From Cupriavidus taiwanensis LMG 19424 (GTDB lineage Bacteria > Pseudomonadota > Gammaproteobacteria > Burkholderiales > Burkholderiaceae), in the NCBI RefSeq assembly GCF_000069785.1, contig NC_010528.1:2356001-2420000 (forward strand): DNA of 64,000 bases, in the 5' to 3' direction. The position numbers were made by a program, and so were the translations under genes. Below, in pieces: positions 43,010 through 51,132 of this stretch. The notes under the pieces were generated by a model, which was given only the letters and a program-made list of their open reading frames with translations, was not told where the DNA came from and ran no database searches. The stretch's first letter is position 1, and every line of letters begins with the position of its first letter.

Positions 43010-44230
43010 ATGGGAGCCTTAAGCCATCTCCGTGTCCTCGACCTGACCCGCGTCCTCGCCGGGCCGTGGTGCGCACAGAACCTTGCCGACTTCGGCGCCG
43101 ACGTGATCAAGGTCGAGCGCCCCGGCGCCGGCGACGACACCCGCACCTGGGGCCCGCCCTGGCTCAAGGACGAAGACGGCCGCGACACCGCCGAGGCCGC
43201 CTACTACCTGGCCGCCAACCGCAACAAGCGCTCGGTGACGTGCGACATCAGCACGCCGGAAGGCCAGCAGATCGTGCGCGAGCTCGCCGCGCAGAGCGAC
43301 GTGGTGCTGGAGAACTACAAGGTCGGCCAGCTGAAGAAATATGGCCTGGACTACGACTCGCTGAAGCAGGTCAAGCCTGACCTGATCTATTGCTCGGTCA
43401 CCGGCTTTGGCCAGACCGGCCCGTATGCCGCGCGCCCGGGCTACGACTTCATCATCCAGGGCATGGGCGGCTTCATGAGCCTGACCGGCGAACGCGACGA
43501 CCTGCCCGGCGGCGGCCCGCAGAAGGCCGGCGTGGCGATTTCCGACCTGATGACCGGCCAGTACGCCACCATCGCCGTGCTGGCGGCGCTGGCGCACCGC
43601 GACCGTACCGGCGAGGGCCAGTACATCGACATGGCGCTGCTCGATGTGCAGGTGGCGATGCTGGCCAACATGAACACCAACTACCTGGCCAGCGGCCAGG
43701 CGCCGCGCCGCTGGGGCAACGCGCATCCGAACATCGTCCCCTACCAGACCTTCCAGGCCGCCGACGGCTGGATCATCGTCGCGGTCGGCAACGACGGGCA
43801 GTTCCGCAAGTTCGTCACCGACGGCGGCAAGCCCGAACTGGCCGACGACCCGCGCTTTGCCACCAACCCTCAGCGCGTGGCCAACCGCGACGTGCTGGTG
43901 CCGATCCTGGCTGAGATGGTGCGCCCGCGCACCCGCGCCCAATGGATCCGCGACCTCGAAGCCGCCGGCGTGCCGTGCGGCCCGATCAACACGCTCGACG
44001 ACGTGTTCGAGGACGACCAGGTCAAGGCGCGCGGCCTGCGCGTGGACCTGCCGCACCCGAGCGCGGGCGAGGTCAAGCTGGTCGGCAGCCCGATCAAGAT
44101 GAGCGCGACGCCGCCGCAGGCGCTGCGCCACCCGCCCCTGCTGGGCGAGCACACCGACACGGTGCTGGCCGACACCCTGGGCTACAGCGCCGCGCAGATC
44201 GACGCACTTCGTGCAAAAGGGGTGCTGTAA
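43010..44230 (+). CDS. CaiB/BaiF family CoA transferase
   Basis: Class III CoA transferase of 406 residues. N-terminal LRVLDLTRVLAGPWCAQNLADFGADVIKVE, the GYDFIIQGMGG segment, and the catalytic aspartate in MALLDVQ (Asp212), followed by the small domain (ADGWIIVAVGND) and C-terminal LGEHTDTVL. It moves CoA between carboxylic acids; the acid is unknown. DUF2214 and a Bug receptor follow on the same strand, suggesting uptake and activation of an organic acid, though the gaps are 124 and 29 bp. Confidence 0.92.
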   Translation: MGALSHLRVLDLTRVLAGPWCAQNLADFGADVIKVERPGAGDDTRTWGPPWLKDEDGRDTAEAAYYLAANRNKRSVTCDISTPEGQQIVRELAAQSDVVLENYKVGQLKKYGLDYDSLKQVKPDLIYCSVTGFGQTGPYAARPGYDFIIQGMGGFMSLTGERDDLPGGGPQKAGVAISDLMTGQYATIAVLAALAHRDRTGEGQYIDMALLDVQVAMLANMNTNYLASGQAPRRWGNAHPNIVPYQTFQAADGWIIVAVGNDGQFRKFVTDGGKPELADDPRFATNPQRVANRDVLVPILAEMVRPRTRAQWIRDLEAAGVPCGPINTLDDVFEDDQVKARGLRVDLPHPSAGEVKLVGSPIKMSATPPQALRHPPLLGEHTDTVLADTLGYSAAQIDALRAKGVL

Positions 44231-44243
44231 GATTCTCCTCCAG

Positions 44244-44269
44244 CCCGCGGCGGGCCAGCCGGCCGCGGG
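44244..44269 (+). terminator. GC-rich hairpin after the CoA transferase gene
   Basis: Stem CCCGCGG (44244-44250) and CCGCGGG (44263-44269), loop 12 bases, in the 124-bp gap to the DUF2214 gene. No T-run; weak. Confidence 0.3.
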
Positions 44270-44354
44270 TGCTTTCCGGAAGTTCAGTCCCCACTGAAGT
44301 ACTTTCCCCGGGCCCCTGCCTTTGTGCGCGCCCGTGCAAAGCGAAGGAGAACCC

Positions 44355-44810
44355 ATGCTGACCGACGCCATCCTCGCCTTCCTGCATTTCCTGGCGATTT
44401 TCGTCCTGATCACGCTGATGGCCGCCGAGGCCGTGGCGCTGCGCCCGGACCTGACCCCGGCCACCGTGCGGCGCCTGTCGCTGTACGACCTGTTCTATTT
44501 CCTGTCCGCGATGCTGGCGCTGGCCACCGGCCTGCTGCGCCTTTTCTACGGCGCCAAGGGCGCGGACTTCTATCTGCACAACCCGTGGTTCCACGCGAAG
44601 ATGGGCGTGTTCGTGCTGATCGCGCTGTGCTCTCTGCCTCCGACCTTTGCCATCGCGCGCTGGCGCAAGCAGGCGCGCAGGCTGCCCGATTACGTGCCGC
44701 CGCCGTCCGAGATCAAGGCGGCCCGGCGCTGGGTCATGATCGAATCGCACCTGGTGATCCTGCTGCCGCTGTGCGCCGTGATGATGGCGCGCGGCATCGG
44801 GGCCCGCTGA
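44355..44810 (+). CDS. DUF2214 family membrane protein
   Basis: 151 residues with four hydrophobic helices (ILAFLHFLAIFVLITLM, LYDLFYFLSAMLALATGL, KMGVFVLIALCSLPPTF, LVILLPLCAVMMARGIG), matching what I know of DUF2214. Function unknown. AAGGAG lies 6 bases before the ATG at 44355. It is 29 bp upstream of a Bug receptor gene. Confidence 0.75.
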   Translation: MLTDAILAFLHFLAIFVLITLMAAEAVALRPDLTPATVRRLSLYDLFYFLSAMLALATGLLRLFYGAKGADFYLHNPWFHAKMGVFVLIALCSLPPTFAIARWRKQARRLPDYVPPPSEIKAARRWVMIESHLVILLPLCAVMMARGIGAR

Positions 44811-44839
44811 GAACCCCCTATCCCTCTGTCCTCCGCAAC

Positions 44840-45835
44840 ATGCTGAAGAAACTGCTTGCCGCCGCGCTGACCGCGGCCCTGGTGCCGGCCGCCGCCGTTG
44901 CCGCCACCAATGCCTACCCGACCAAGCCCGTGCGCTTCGTTGTGCCCTACCCGGCCGGCGGCCCGCTCGACACCGTGGCGCGCGCCATCGGCGACAAGCT
45001 GCGCGACAGCCTGGGCCAGCCCGTGATCGTCGAAAACAAGCCCGGCGCCGGCGGCAACCTGGGCGCCGACTACGTCGCCAAGCAGCCCGCCGACGGCTAC
45101 ACCATCGTCATGGGCGCGGTGGCCACGCATGCCATCAACCCGACGCTGTTCAGCAAGATGCCGTACGACCCGGTCAGGGATTTTGCGCCGATCACGCTGG
45201 TCGCCGACGTGCCCAACGTGCTGGTGATGCACCCCGGCAAGGCGGCCGAGCTGCATATCAATAACGTGGGCGACCTGGTCGCGTACGCGCGCAAGAACCC
45301 GGGCAAGCTGGACTACGCCTCCGGCGGCAACGGCAGCGCCGGCCACCTGTCAGGCGAGCTGTTCAAGAGCATGGCCAAGGTCAGCATGGTCCATATCCCC
45401 TACAACGGCGCCGCGCCCGCGCAGCTGTCGGTGCTGTCGGGCCAGACCGACCTGATCTTCGACAACCTGGCATCGGCATCGGCCAATATCAAGGCGGGCA
45501 AGCTCAAGGCCTTCGCCGTCACCACCGCCGGGCGCGCCGCATCCTTCCCGGAGCTGCCAACCATTGCCGAGGCCGGCAAGGGACTGGGTCTGGAAGGCTT
45601 CGACATTTCCACGTGGTTCGGCGTGTTCGCGCCGGCCAACACGCCGCGCGAGATCGTCGAACGGCTCAACCACGACATCGTGGCGATCCTGAAGACCGAC
45701 GACATGAAGGCCCGCCTGGCCCGCATCGGCGCCCAGCCGGCACCGACCACGCCGGAGCAGTTCGCGGCGCTGATCCAGAAGGAACTGAAGAAGTATGCGC
45801 AGATCGTGAAGGTGTCGGGAGCGAAGGTCGACTGA
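44840..45835 (+). CDS. Bug family tripartite tricarboxylate transporter substrate-binding protein
   Basis: Periplasmic binding protein of the TctC/Bug type, 331 residues. Signal peptide about 1-21 (KKLLAAALTAALVPAAAVA), then YPTKPVRFVVPYPAGGPLDTVAR, the standard Bug opening, and NKPGAGGNLGADYVAKQPADGYT. Bug proteins bind carboxylates such as dicarboxylates, aromatic acids or amino acids. No TctA/TctB is adjacent; the nearest pair is at 48.0-50.0 kb on the same strand. Confidence 0.93.
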   Translation: MLKKLLAAALTAALVPAAAVAATNAYPTKPVRFVVPYPAGGPLDTVARAIGDKLRDSLGQPVIVENKPGAGGNLGADYVAKQPADGYTIVMGAVATHAINPTLFSKMPYDPVRDFAPITLVADVPNVLVMHPGKAAELHINNVGDLVAYARKNPGKLDYASGGNGSAGHLSGELFKSMAKVSMVHIPYNGAAPAQLSVLSGQTDLIFDNLASASANIKAGKLKAFAVTTAGRAASFPELPTIAEAGKGLGLEGFDISTWFGVFAPANTPREIVERLNHDIVAILKTDDMKARLARIGAQPAPTTPEQFAALIQKELKKYAQIVKVSGAKVD

Positions 45836-45856
45836 CGTCCAACAGGGAGCGGGACA

Positions 45857-47638
45857 TCACGCGCGCTGGCGGCTCTGCTCGGCCTTGCGCCGCCGCCTCC
45901 ACAGCTTCCCGCCCGAGTCCCCCTCCAGCCGCGGCAGCAGCAACCCTACCTGCACGATCTGCGCGCCCTCCATGCGCGTGATCGTCAGCGGCAGCCCGGC
46001 GATCTCGACGCTGTCGCCTTCCACCGGCGGCGACGTGAACGCGCGCTGCATTGCGCTTTCCAGCGTCAAGGGCTCTTCGTCCGGCGTCAGTTCGCGGGTG
46101 CCGTAGAGCGCGGCCACGTCACGCAGCGGCGCGTCGCCCGACAGCAGGAAATCGTGCGAGACCTGTTCCCAGGTAGGGGCCCGGCCCGGCGTCTGGAACA
46201 GCGCCGACAGCAGCGGCAACGAGACGGTCGGCCCCAGCACGCAGACCGCATCGCCCGCGCGCAATACGGTCTGGCCCGGCTCGGCCAGGGCGTCGTCGCG
46301 GGCCACCGTCATCAGCCGGCAGCGCGGCGGCAGCTCCAGCTGGTCGGCGCGCACGTTCTCGACCGGGGCGTTGGGGCCGACCTCGAACTGCATCACTTCC
46401 AGGATCGGCGCGCGCGTGCCGCGCAGGCGCGAGCGCGCCAGCGGCTCGGGGTAGCCGGGGCGCAGCACCCGCGCCAGCCGCGCGGCTACCGCCACGGTAG
46501 TGCCCTGGAACAGCAGGCTGGCCAGCACCACCGCAAAGGCGATGCGGAACAGCAGGCCTGACTGCGGCACCTCGCGCAGCAGCGGGAACAGCGCCAGCAC
46601 GATCGGCACCGCGCCGCGCAGCCCCATCCAGGCGATAAAGCCGGTCTCGCGCGCATTGAAGCGGAACGGCAGCAACGCCAGCCAGACCGCCACCGGCCGC
46701 GCCACCAGCATCAGGAAGGCCGCCACCGCCACCGCGGGGCCGGCCACTTCCCAGATCCGGTGCGGCGCCACCAGCAGCCCGAGCAGCAGGAACATGGCGG
46801 ACTGCGCCAGCCATGCCATGCCGTCCATGGCGCGCATGGTGTCGGCGGTGACGGCGCGCTCGCGGTTGCCGATCAGCATGCCGGTCAGGTACACCGCCAG
46901 GAAGCCGCTGCCACCGGCACTCTGCACGATGGCAAAGACCATCGCGCCGCCGGAGCACAGCAGGATCGACTGCAGCCCTTCGGCGACGCGGGTGCGCTCC
47001 AGCACATTGGCCAGGCAATAGCCGAGCCCGAGCCCCAGCGCGCCGCCCACGCCGAACTGCACCAGCAAGCGCAGCACCAGGTCCAGCGGCGTCAGGCCGC
47101 CGGGCGCCGTCAGCCATTCGATCAGCGTGAGCGTCAGGAAGATGGCCATCGGGTCGTTGATGCCGGATTCGATCTCCAGCACGCTGGCGACCCGGTCCTT
47201 GAGCCGGATGCCGCTGCTGTTGAGCGTCGAGAACACCGCGGCGGCATCGGTCGAGCCGACGATGGCCCCCAGCAGCAGCCCCAGCCGCCAGTCGATGCCG
47301 AGCAGCCAGGCGGCGAATATGCCGACCAGCGCGGCGGTCACCAGCACCCCGACCGTGGCCAGCGACAGCGACGGCTTGAGCGCCACGCGGAAGGTGGCAA
47401 AGCGGGTGCGCAGTCCGCCGTCGAGCAGGATGATCGCGAGCGCGAGGTTGCCCACGAGGAAGCTGAGCCAGGTGTCGGAGAAGCGGATGCCGCCGGGGCC
47501 GTCCACGCCGGCCAGCATGCCTACGGCCAGGAACACCAGCAGGACCGGCACGCCGAAGCGCGCCGAGAACGCGCCCAGCACGATACCCAGCGACATCACG
47601 ACGGCGCCGAGCAGGATGACATGGTCGATGCTTTCCAA
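45857..47638 (-). CDS. Potassium/proton antiporter (CPA1, NhaP2-like)
   Basis: Inner-membrane cation:proton antiporter of 593 residues: about twelve helices (1-390) with the CPA1 acidic motif in ESGINDPMAI near 157, then a cytoplasmic RCK_C/TrkA-C domain (ILEVMQFEVGPNAPVEN to CVLGP, about 410-480) and a further C-terminal regulatory domain (RELTPDEEPLTLESAMQRAF). This layout is that of NhaP2/CvrA, which expels K+. The start is TTG at 47636-47638, chosen because AAGGAG lies 4 bases upstream. It is convergent with the Bug gene (21 bp). Confidence 0.88.
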   Translation of the reverse strand: MESIDHVILLGAVVMSLGIVLGAFSARFGVPVLLVFLAVGMLAGVDGPGGIRFSDTWLSFLVGNLALAIILLDGGLRTRFATFRVALKPSLSLATVGVLVTAALVGIFAAWLLGIDWRLGLLLGAIVGSTDAAAVFSTLNSSGIRLKDRVASVLEIESGINDPMAIFLTLTLIEWLTAPGGLTPLDLVLRLLVQFGVGGALGLGLGYCLANVLERTRVAEGLQSILLCSGGAMVFAIVQSAGGSGFLAVYLTGMLIGNRERAVTADTMRAMDGMAWLAQSAMFLLLGLLVAPHRIWEVAGPAVAVAAFLMLVARPVAVWLALLPFRFNARETGFIAWMGLRGAVPIVLALFPLLREVPQSGLLFRIAFAVVLASLLFQGTTVAVAARLARVLRPGYPEPLARSRLRGTRAPILEVMQFEVGPNAPVENVRADQLELPPRCRLMTVARDDALAEPGQTVLRAGDAVCVLGPTVSLPLLSALFQTPGRAPTWEQVSHDFLLSGDAPLRDVAALYGTRELTPDEEPLTLESAMQRAFTSPPVEGDSVEIAGLPLTITRMEGAQIVQVGLLLPRLEGDSGGKLWRRRRKAEQSRQRA

Positions 47639-47676
47639 AATGCTCCTTGTATTGCCTCGGGGATTCGGCTGCGGGA

Positions 47677-47712
47677 GCTTTCAGGACCTTTCGGAACCTT
47701 TCACAACCTTTC
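47677..47712. repeat. Four CTTTC boxes phased at exactly 10 bp
   Basis: GCTTTC (47677-47682) and CCTTTC (47687-47692, 47697-47702, 47707-47712) recur every 10 bp, one helical turn, in the pattern ACCTTTC-NNN. The phasing puts all boxes on one face of the helix, as for cooperative protein binding or an intrinsically shaped segment. Confidence 0.75.
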
Positions 47713-47881
47713 AGACCCCTGCCGCCACGGTGGCCCCCCGCGGCGCGCAAGACCGTTCCGGATGATAGCGCAGCGGTCCCGGGCCCCGACCCGCAAAACG
47801 GCGTGGAGCCTGGCGCAGCGGCGCTTTTAAGTGCGCTCTCACTAGGGGATACCCGAACCATGACCCCAATTGCAGACATCT

Positions 47882-47898
47882 GAAAGGTAGCTGAAAGG
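47882..47898. promoter_or_regulatory. Two GAAAGG boxes upstream of tctB
   Basis: TGAAAGGT at 47881-47888 and at 47892-47899 (11-bp period), the reverse complement of the CCTTTC boxes 170-200 bp away. About 125 bp before the tctB start. Confidence 0.55.
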
Positions 47899-48023
47899 TC
47901 GCCCCCTTACCTTCCACCCTGCCCGTCGGAAGGCCTCCGGAACATGCCGCTTTGATGCAACGCAACAAAGGCAAGAAAGAGGCCCGCCGCAGATTTCAAG
48001 CAGTCTTATCGAGGAGATTCACT

Positions 48024-48485
48024 TTGCGCATACGTAGCCAAAAGGACTTTGCCTCCGGCCTGATGTTCATCCTGGTCGGATTCGGCTTTTCCTGGGTCGC
48101 GCGCGGTTATTCCATGGGAACCGCCGCCAAAATGGGACCGGGATACTTCCCGTTCTGGCTCGGCATCGTGCTCGCCCTGCTGGGCGCGCTGGTGCTGTTC
48201 GGCTCGCTGTCTTCCAAGTCGGAAGAAGACAGCCTGGCCCGCTGGGACATCAAGACGCTGCTGTGGATCCTCGGTTCGGTGGTGCTGTTCGGCCTGCTGC
48301 TCAAGCCGCTGGGCATGGTGCTGTCGGTGCTGGTGCTGGTGCTGGTGTCGTCGATGGCCAGCCACGAGTTCAGCTGGAAGGGCGCCATCCTGAACGCGAT
48401 CATCCTGGTGCTGATCAGCCTGGGCGCGTTCGTGTACGGCATCAACCTGCAGATGCCGGTGTGGCCGGCTTTCCTGGCAAGCTAA
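48024..48485 (+). CDS. tctB: Tripartite tricarboxylate transporter TctB-like small membrane subunit
   Basis: 153 residues with four hydrophobic helices and the TctB opening FASGLMFILVGFGFSWVARGY...MGPGYFPFWLG. It partners TctA and a periplasmic TctC/Bug receptor to import carboxylates with the sodium or proton gradient. The start is a TTG at 48024-48026: GAGGAG lies 7 bases before it and the protein then has family length; a longer frame exists but is unlikely. tctA follows after 13 bp. Confidence 0.88.
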   Translation: MRIRSQKDFASGLMFILVGFGFSWVARGYSMGTAAKMGPGYFPFWLGIVLALLGALVLFGSLSSKSEEDSLARWDIKTLLWILGSVVLFGLLLKPLGMVLSVLVLVLVSSMASHEFSWKGAILNAIILVLISLGAFVYGINLQMPVWPAFLAS

Positions 48486-48498
48486 GGAGGCCGCCAAC

Positions 48499-50001
48499 AT
48501 GGAACTACTCACCAACCTGGGTCTGGGCTTCTCCACCGCCCTGACCTTCCAGAACCTCGCGTACGCCTTCCTGGGCTGCGTGCTGGGTACGCTGATCGGC
48601 GTGCTGCCGGGCCTGGGGCCGCTGGCCACCATCGCCATGCTGCTGCCGGTGACCTACACGCTGCCGCCGGTGGCCGCGCTGATCATGCTGGCCGGCATCT
48701 ACTACGGCGCCCAGTACGGCGGCTCGACCACCGCCATCCTGGTGAACCTGCCCGGTGAATCGTCGTCGGTGGTGACCACCATCGATGGCTACCAGATGGC
48801 CAGACGAGGGCGAGCGGGGGTGGCGCTGGCGACAGCGGGCCTGGGCTCGTTCTTCGCCGGCTGCGTCGCCACGATGATCCTGGCCGCGTTTGCCGCGCCG
48901 CTGTCGGAACTGGCATTCAAGTTCGGCCCCGCCGAGTATTTCTCGCTGATGGTGCTGGGCCTGATCGGCGCCGTGGTGCTGGCGTCGGGCTCGCTGGTCA
49001 AGGCCATCGCCATGATCGTGCTGGGCCTGCTGCTGGGCCTGGTGGGTACCGACGTCAACTCCGGCGCCGCGCGCTTCTCGTTCGACGTGCCGGAACTGAC
49101 CGACGGCCTGAACTTCGTCTCGGTGGCAATGGGTGTGTTCGGCTTTGCCGAGATCATCGCCAACCTGGAGCAGAAGGAACACCGCGAGACCTTCACCGAC
49201 CACATCACCAACCTGTTCCCGACCAAGCAAGACTTCAAGCGCATGATCCCCGCGGTGCTGCGAGGCACCATGCTGGGTTCGGCGCTGGGCATCCTGCCGG
49301 GCGGCGGCGCATCGCTGGCCTCTTTCGCGGCGTATTCGCTGGAGAAGAAGACCTCCAAGTTTTCGCACGAATTCGGCAAGGGCGCGATCGAAGGCGTGGC
49401 TGGCCCGGAATCGGCCAACAATGCGGCTTCGCAGACCTCGTTCATCCCGCTGCTGACGCTGGGCATTCCGCCCAATGCGGTGATGGCGCTGATGGTGGGT
49501 GCGATGACCATCCACAACATCCAGCCCGGCCCGCAGGTGATGACCAGCAACCCGGCGCTGTTCTGGGGCCTGATCGCCTCGATGTGGATCGGCAACCTGA
49601 TGCTGATCGTGCTGAACCTGCCGCTGATCGGCATCTGGGTGAAGCTGCTGAAGGTGCCCTACCGCTACCTGTACCCGGCCATCCTGACGTTCTGCTGCAT
49701 CGGCGTGTACTCGGTCCAGAACACCACCTTCGACGTGTTCCAGACCGCCGCCTTCGGCGTGATCGGCTACCTGTTCATCAAGCTGCGCTGCGAACCCGCT
49801 CCGCTGCTGCTGGGCTTTGTGCTGGGGCCGATGATGGAAGAAAACTTCCGCCGCTCGCTGCTGCTGTCGCGCGGTGACTTCAGCGTGTTCGTGACGCGTC
49901 CGCTGTCGCTGGGCCTGCTGATCGCCGCCGCGGTGCTGGTCGTGATCGTGGCGCTGCCGTCGATCAAGGCCAAGCGAGAGGAAGCGTTCCAGGAAGAATA
50001 A
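48499..50001 (+). CDS. tctA: Tripartite tricarboxylate transporter TctA large membrane subunit
   Basis: 500 residues with about eleven to twelve helices. The TctA signatures are complete: GVLPGLGPLATIAMLLP near 34-50, YYGAQYGGSTTAILVNLPGE, and the second-half repeat GILPGGGASLASFAAYSLEKK plus AGPESANNAASQTSFIPLLTLGIP. The last is one of the best-conserved parts of the family. AAGGAGG lies 8 bases before the ATG. It is co-transcribed with tctB; a strong terminator follows. No receptor gene is in the operon. Confidence 0.96.
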   Translation: MELLTNLGLGFSTALTFQNLAYAFLGCVLGTLIGVLPGLGPLATIAMLLPVTYTLPPVAALIMLAGIYYGAQYGGSTTAILVNLPGESSSVVTTIDGYQMARRGRAGVALATAGLGSFFAGCVATMILAAFAAPLSELAFKFGPAEYFSLMVLGLIGAVVLASGSLVKAIAMIVLGLLLGLVGTDVNSGAARFSFDVPELTDGLNFVSVAMGVFGFAEIIANLEQKEHRETFTDHITNLFPTKQDFKRMIPAVLRGTMLGSALGILPGGGASLASFAAYSLEKKTSKFSHEFGKGAIEGVAGPESANNAASQTSFIPLLTLGIPPNAVMALMVGAMTIHNIQPGPQVMTSNPALFWGLIASMWIGNLMLIVLNLPLIGIWVKLLKVPYRYLYPAILTFCCIGVYSVQNTTFDVFQTAAFGVIGYLFIKLRCEPAPLLLGFVLGPMMEENFRRSLLLSRGDFSVFVTRPLSLGLLIAAAVLVVIVALPSIKAKREEAFQEE

Positions 50002-50044
50002 GCAGGGAACATCGCCGGCCTCGCGCCGGCGGCAGCAATCCTGA

Positions 50045-50070
50045 AGGGCACCGCATGGTGCCCTTTTTTT
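50045..50070 (+). terminator. Intrinsic terminator after tctBA
   Basis: Stem AGGGCACC (50045-50052), GCAT loop, GGTGCCCT (50057-50064), then six T, between tctA and the convergent LysR gene. Confidence 0.9.
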
Positions 50071-50088
50071 CGTCCGGCGCGGTGGCCG

Positions 50089-50973
50089 CTAGGCCCCGAA
50101 CAGCTCGCTGCAGGCCGCCCGCACCGCCGCCGTCACTTGCCCCCGGCCATGATCGCGTCGCTCCAGCATGCCGATCTGGCGCATCACCGGCTTGCCGTTG
50201 ACCAGCAGCGGCAGCACCCGCAGCGCGTCGTCGTCGCGCCAGCGCGCGCGCCGCAACAGCGGCACCACGGTCACCCCCACCTCCTGCCGCACCAGCTCGA
50301 CCAGCGCCTCGATCGCGTTCAGTTCCAGGAACTCGTTGACCTTCAGGTGCGCGCGGCGCAGCGCGCGCTCCACCAGCACGCCGGTGCGCTGGCTGCGGTC
50401 GAAGCGCAGGTAAGGGTTGGCCGCCAGCGCCTCGCGCGCGTCCCGGCCCGGGCTGCCGCGCGCGGCGATGGCCACCAGCGGTTCCTGGTACAGCGGCGTC
50501 CAGCGCAGCGTGCCGGGCACGCGCGCCGCGCCTTCCACCAGGATGGCGGCGTCGAGCTCGCCGGCTTCCACCTGCGCCGCCAGCTCGATCGACTTGGCCC
50601 CGACCAGGCGCACATCGAGTGCCGGATAGGTGCGCTTCATGCTCGCCACCGCATGCGACAGGCCGCCCATCACCGACACCACCGCGCCCACCGCGACCGC
50701 GCCCGCCATGGCTTCGGCCGACGCCAGCGGCAGCCGCATCTCGTCATACAGCGCCAGCAGCTTGCGCGCCTGCGGCAGCAGCGCGCGGCCATCCGCATTG
50801 AGCACCGCCACGCGGCCGTTGCGGTCGAACAGCTCGCGGCGCAGCTCGGTCTCCAGCGCGCGCATCTGCAGGCTGACCGCGGCCTGGGTCAGCGCCACCT
50901 GTGCCGCGGCGGCGGCGAACGAGCCGTGCTCGGCCACGGCGACGAAGGTGCGAAGGAAACGGACAGTACTCAT
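50089..50973 (-). CDS. LysR family transcriptional regulator
   Basis: 294 residues with N-terminal helix-turn-helix (FLRTFVAVAEHGSFAAAAAQVALTQ, AAVSLQMRALETELRRELF) and substrate-binding domain. The frame runs far upstream, but the ATG at 50971-50973 begins the family consensus MSTVRFLRTF. It is divergent from the Bug/GGT-like pair with a 159-bp gap that holds a dyad, so it most likely controls them. It also lies beside tctBA and could control that operon as well. Confidence 0.92.
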   Translation of the reverse strand: MSTVRFLRTFVAVAEHGSFAAAAAQVALTQAAVSLQMRALETELRRELFDRNGRVAVLNADGRALLPQARKLLALYDEMRLPLASAEAMAGAVAVGAVVSVMGGLSHAVASMKRTYPALDVRLVGAKSIELAAQVEAGELDAAILVEGAARVPGTLRWTPLYQEPLVAIAARGSPGRDAREALAANPYLRFDRSQRTGVLVERALRRAHLKVNEFLELNAIEALVELVRQEVGVTVVPLLRRARWRDDDALRVLPLLVNGKPVMRQIGMLERRDHGRGQVTAAVRAACSELFGA

Positions 50974-51043
50974 GATGCACACCAGGAAAAGAACGCCCCC
51001 GTCGCCCCGGCATTCGATACTTAAAAAAATCTTGGGACATCGG

Positions 51044-51064
51044 AAAGAAATATTAGCTTTCTTT
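51044..51064. promoter_or_regulatory. Dyad in the LysR-Bug divergent gap
   Basis: Perfect 7-bp inverted repeat AAAGAAA (51044-51050), 7-base TATTAGC, TTTCTTT (51058-51064). AT-rich in an otherwise GC-rich region; a candidate LysR-type operator and promoter area for the Bug-GGT unit. Confidence 0.5.
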
Positions 51065-51132
51065 GTGACCGGCGGCGCGGAATAATGAAGGCCGATCATC
51101 AATAGCCCTGCGCCTGATTCTCGGAGACACCC

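Larger units (their letters stand above)
47639..48023. other. 385-bp control region between the antiporter and tctB
   Basis: Divergent gap without a supported ORF. It holds a 10-bp-phased CCTTTC repeat cluster (47677-47712) near the antiporter and two GAAAGG boxes (47882-47898) nearer tctB. The middle is GC-rich, with no clear promoter consensus. GAGGAG at 48011-48016 is the ribosome site of tctB. Confidence 0.6.

Noticed and set aside
47677..47898. CRISPR-like array
   Set aside because: The repeats are only 6-7 bases with 3-4-base gaps and no spacers; there are no cas genes.
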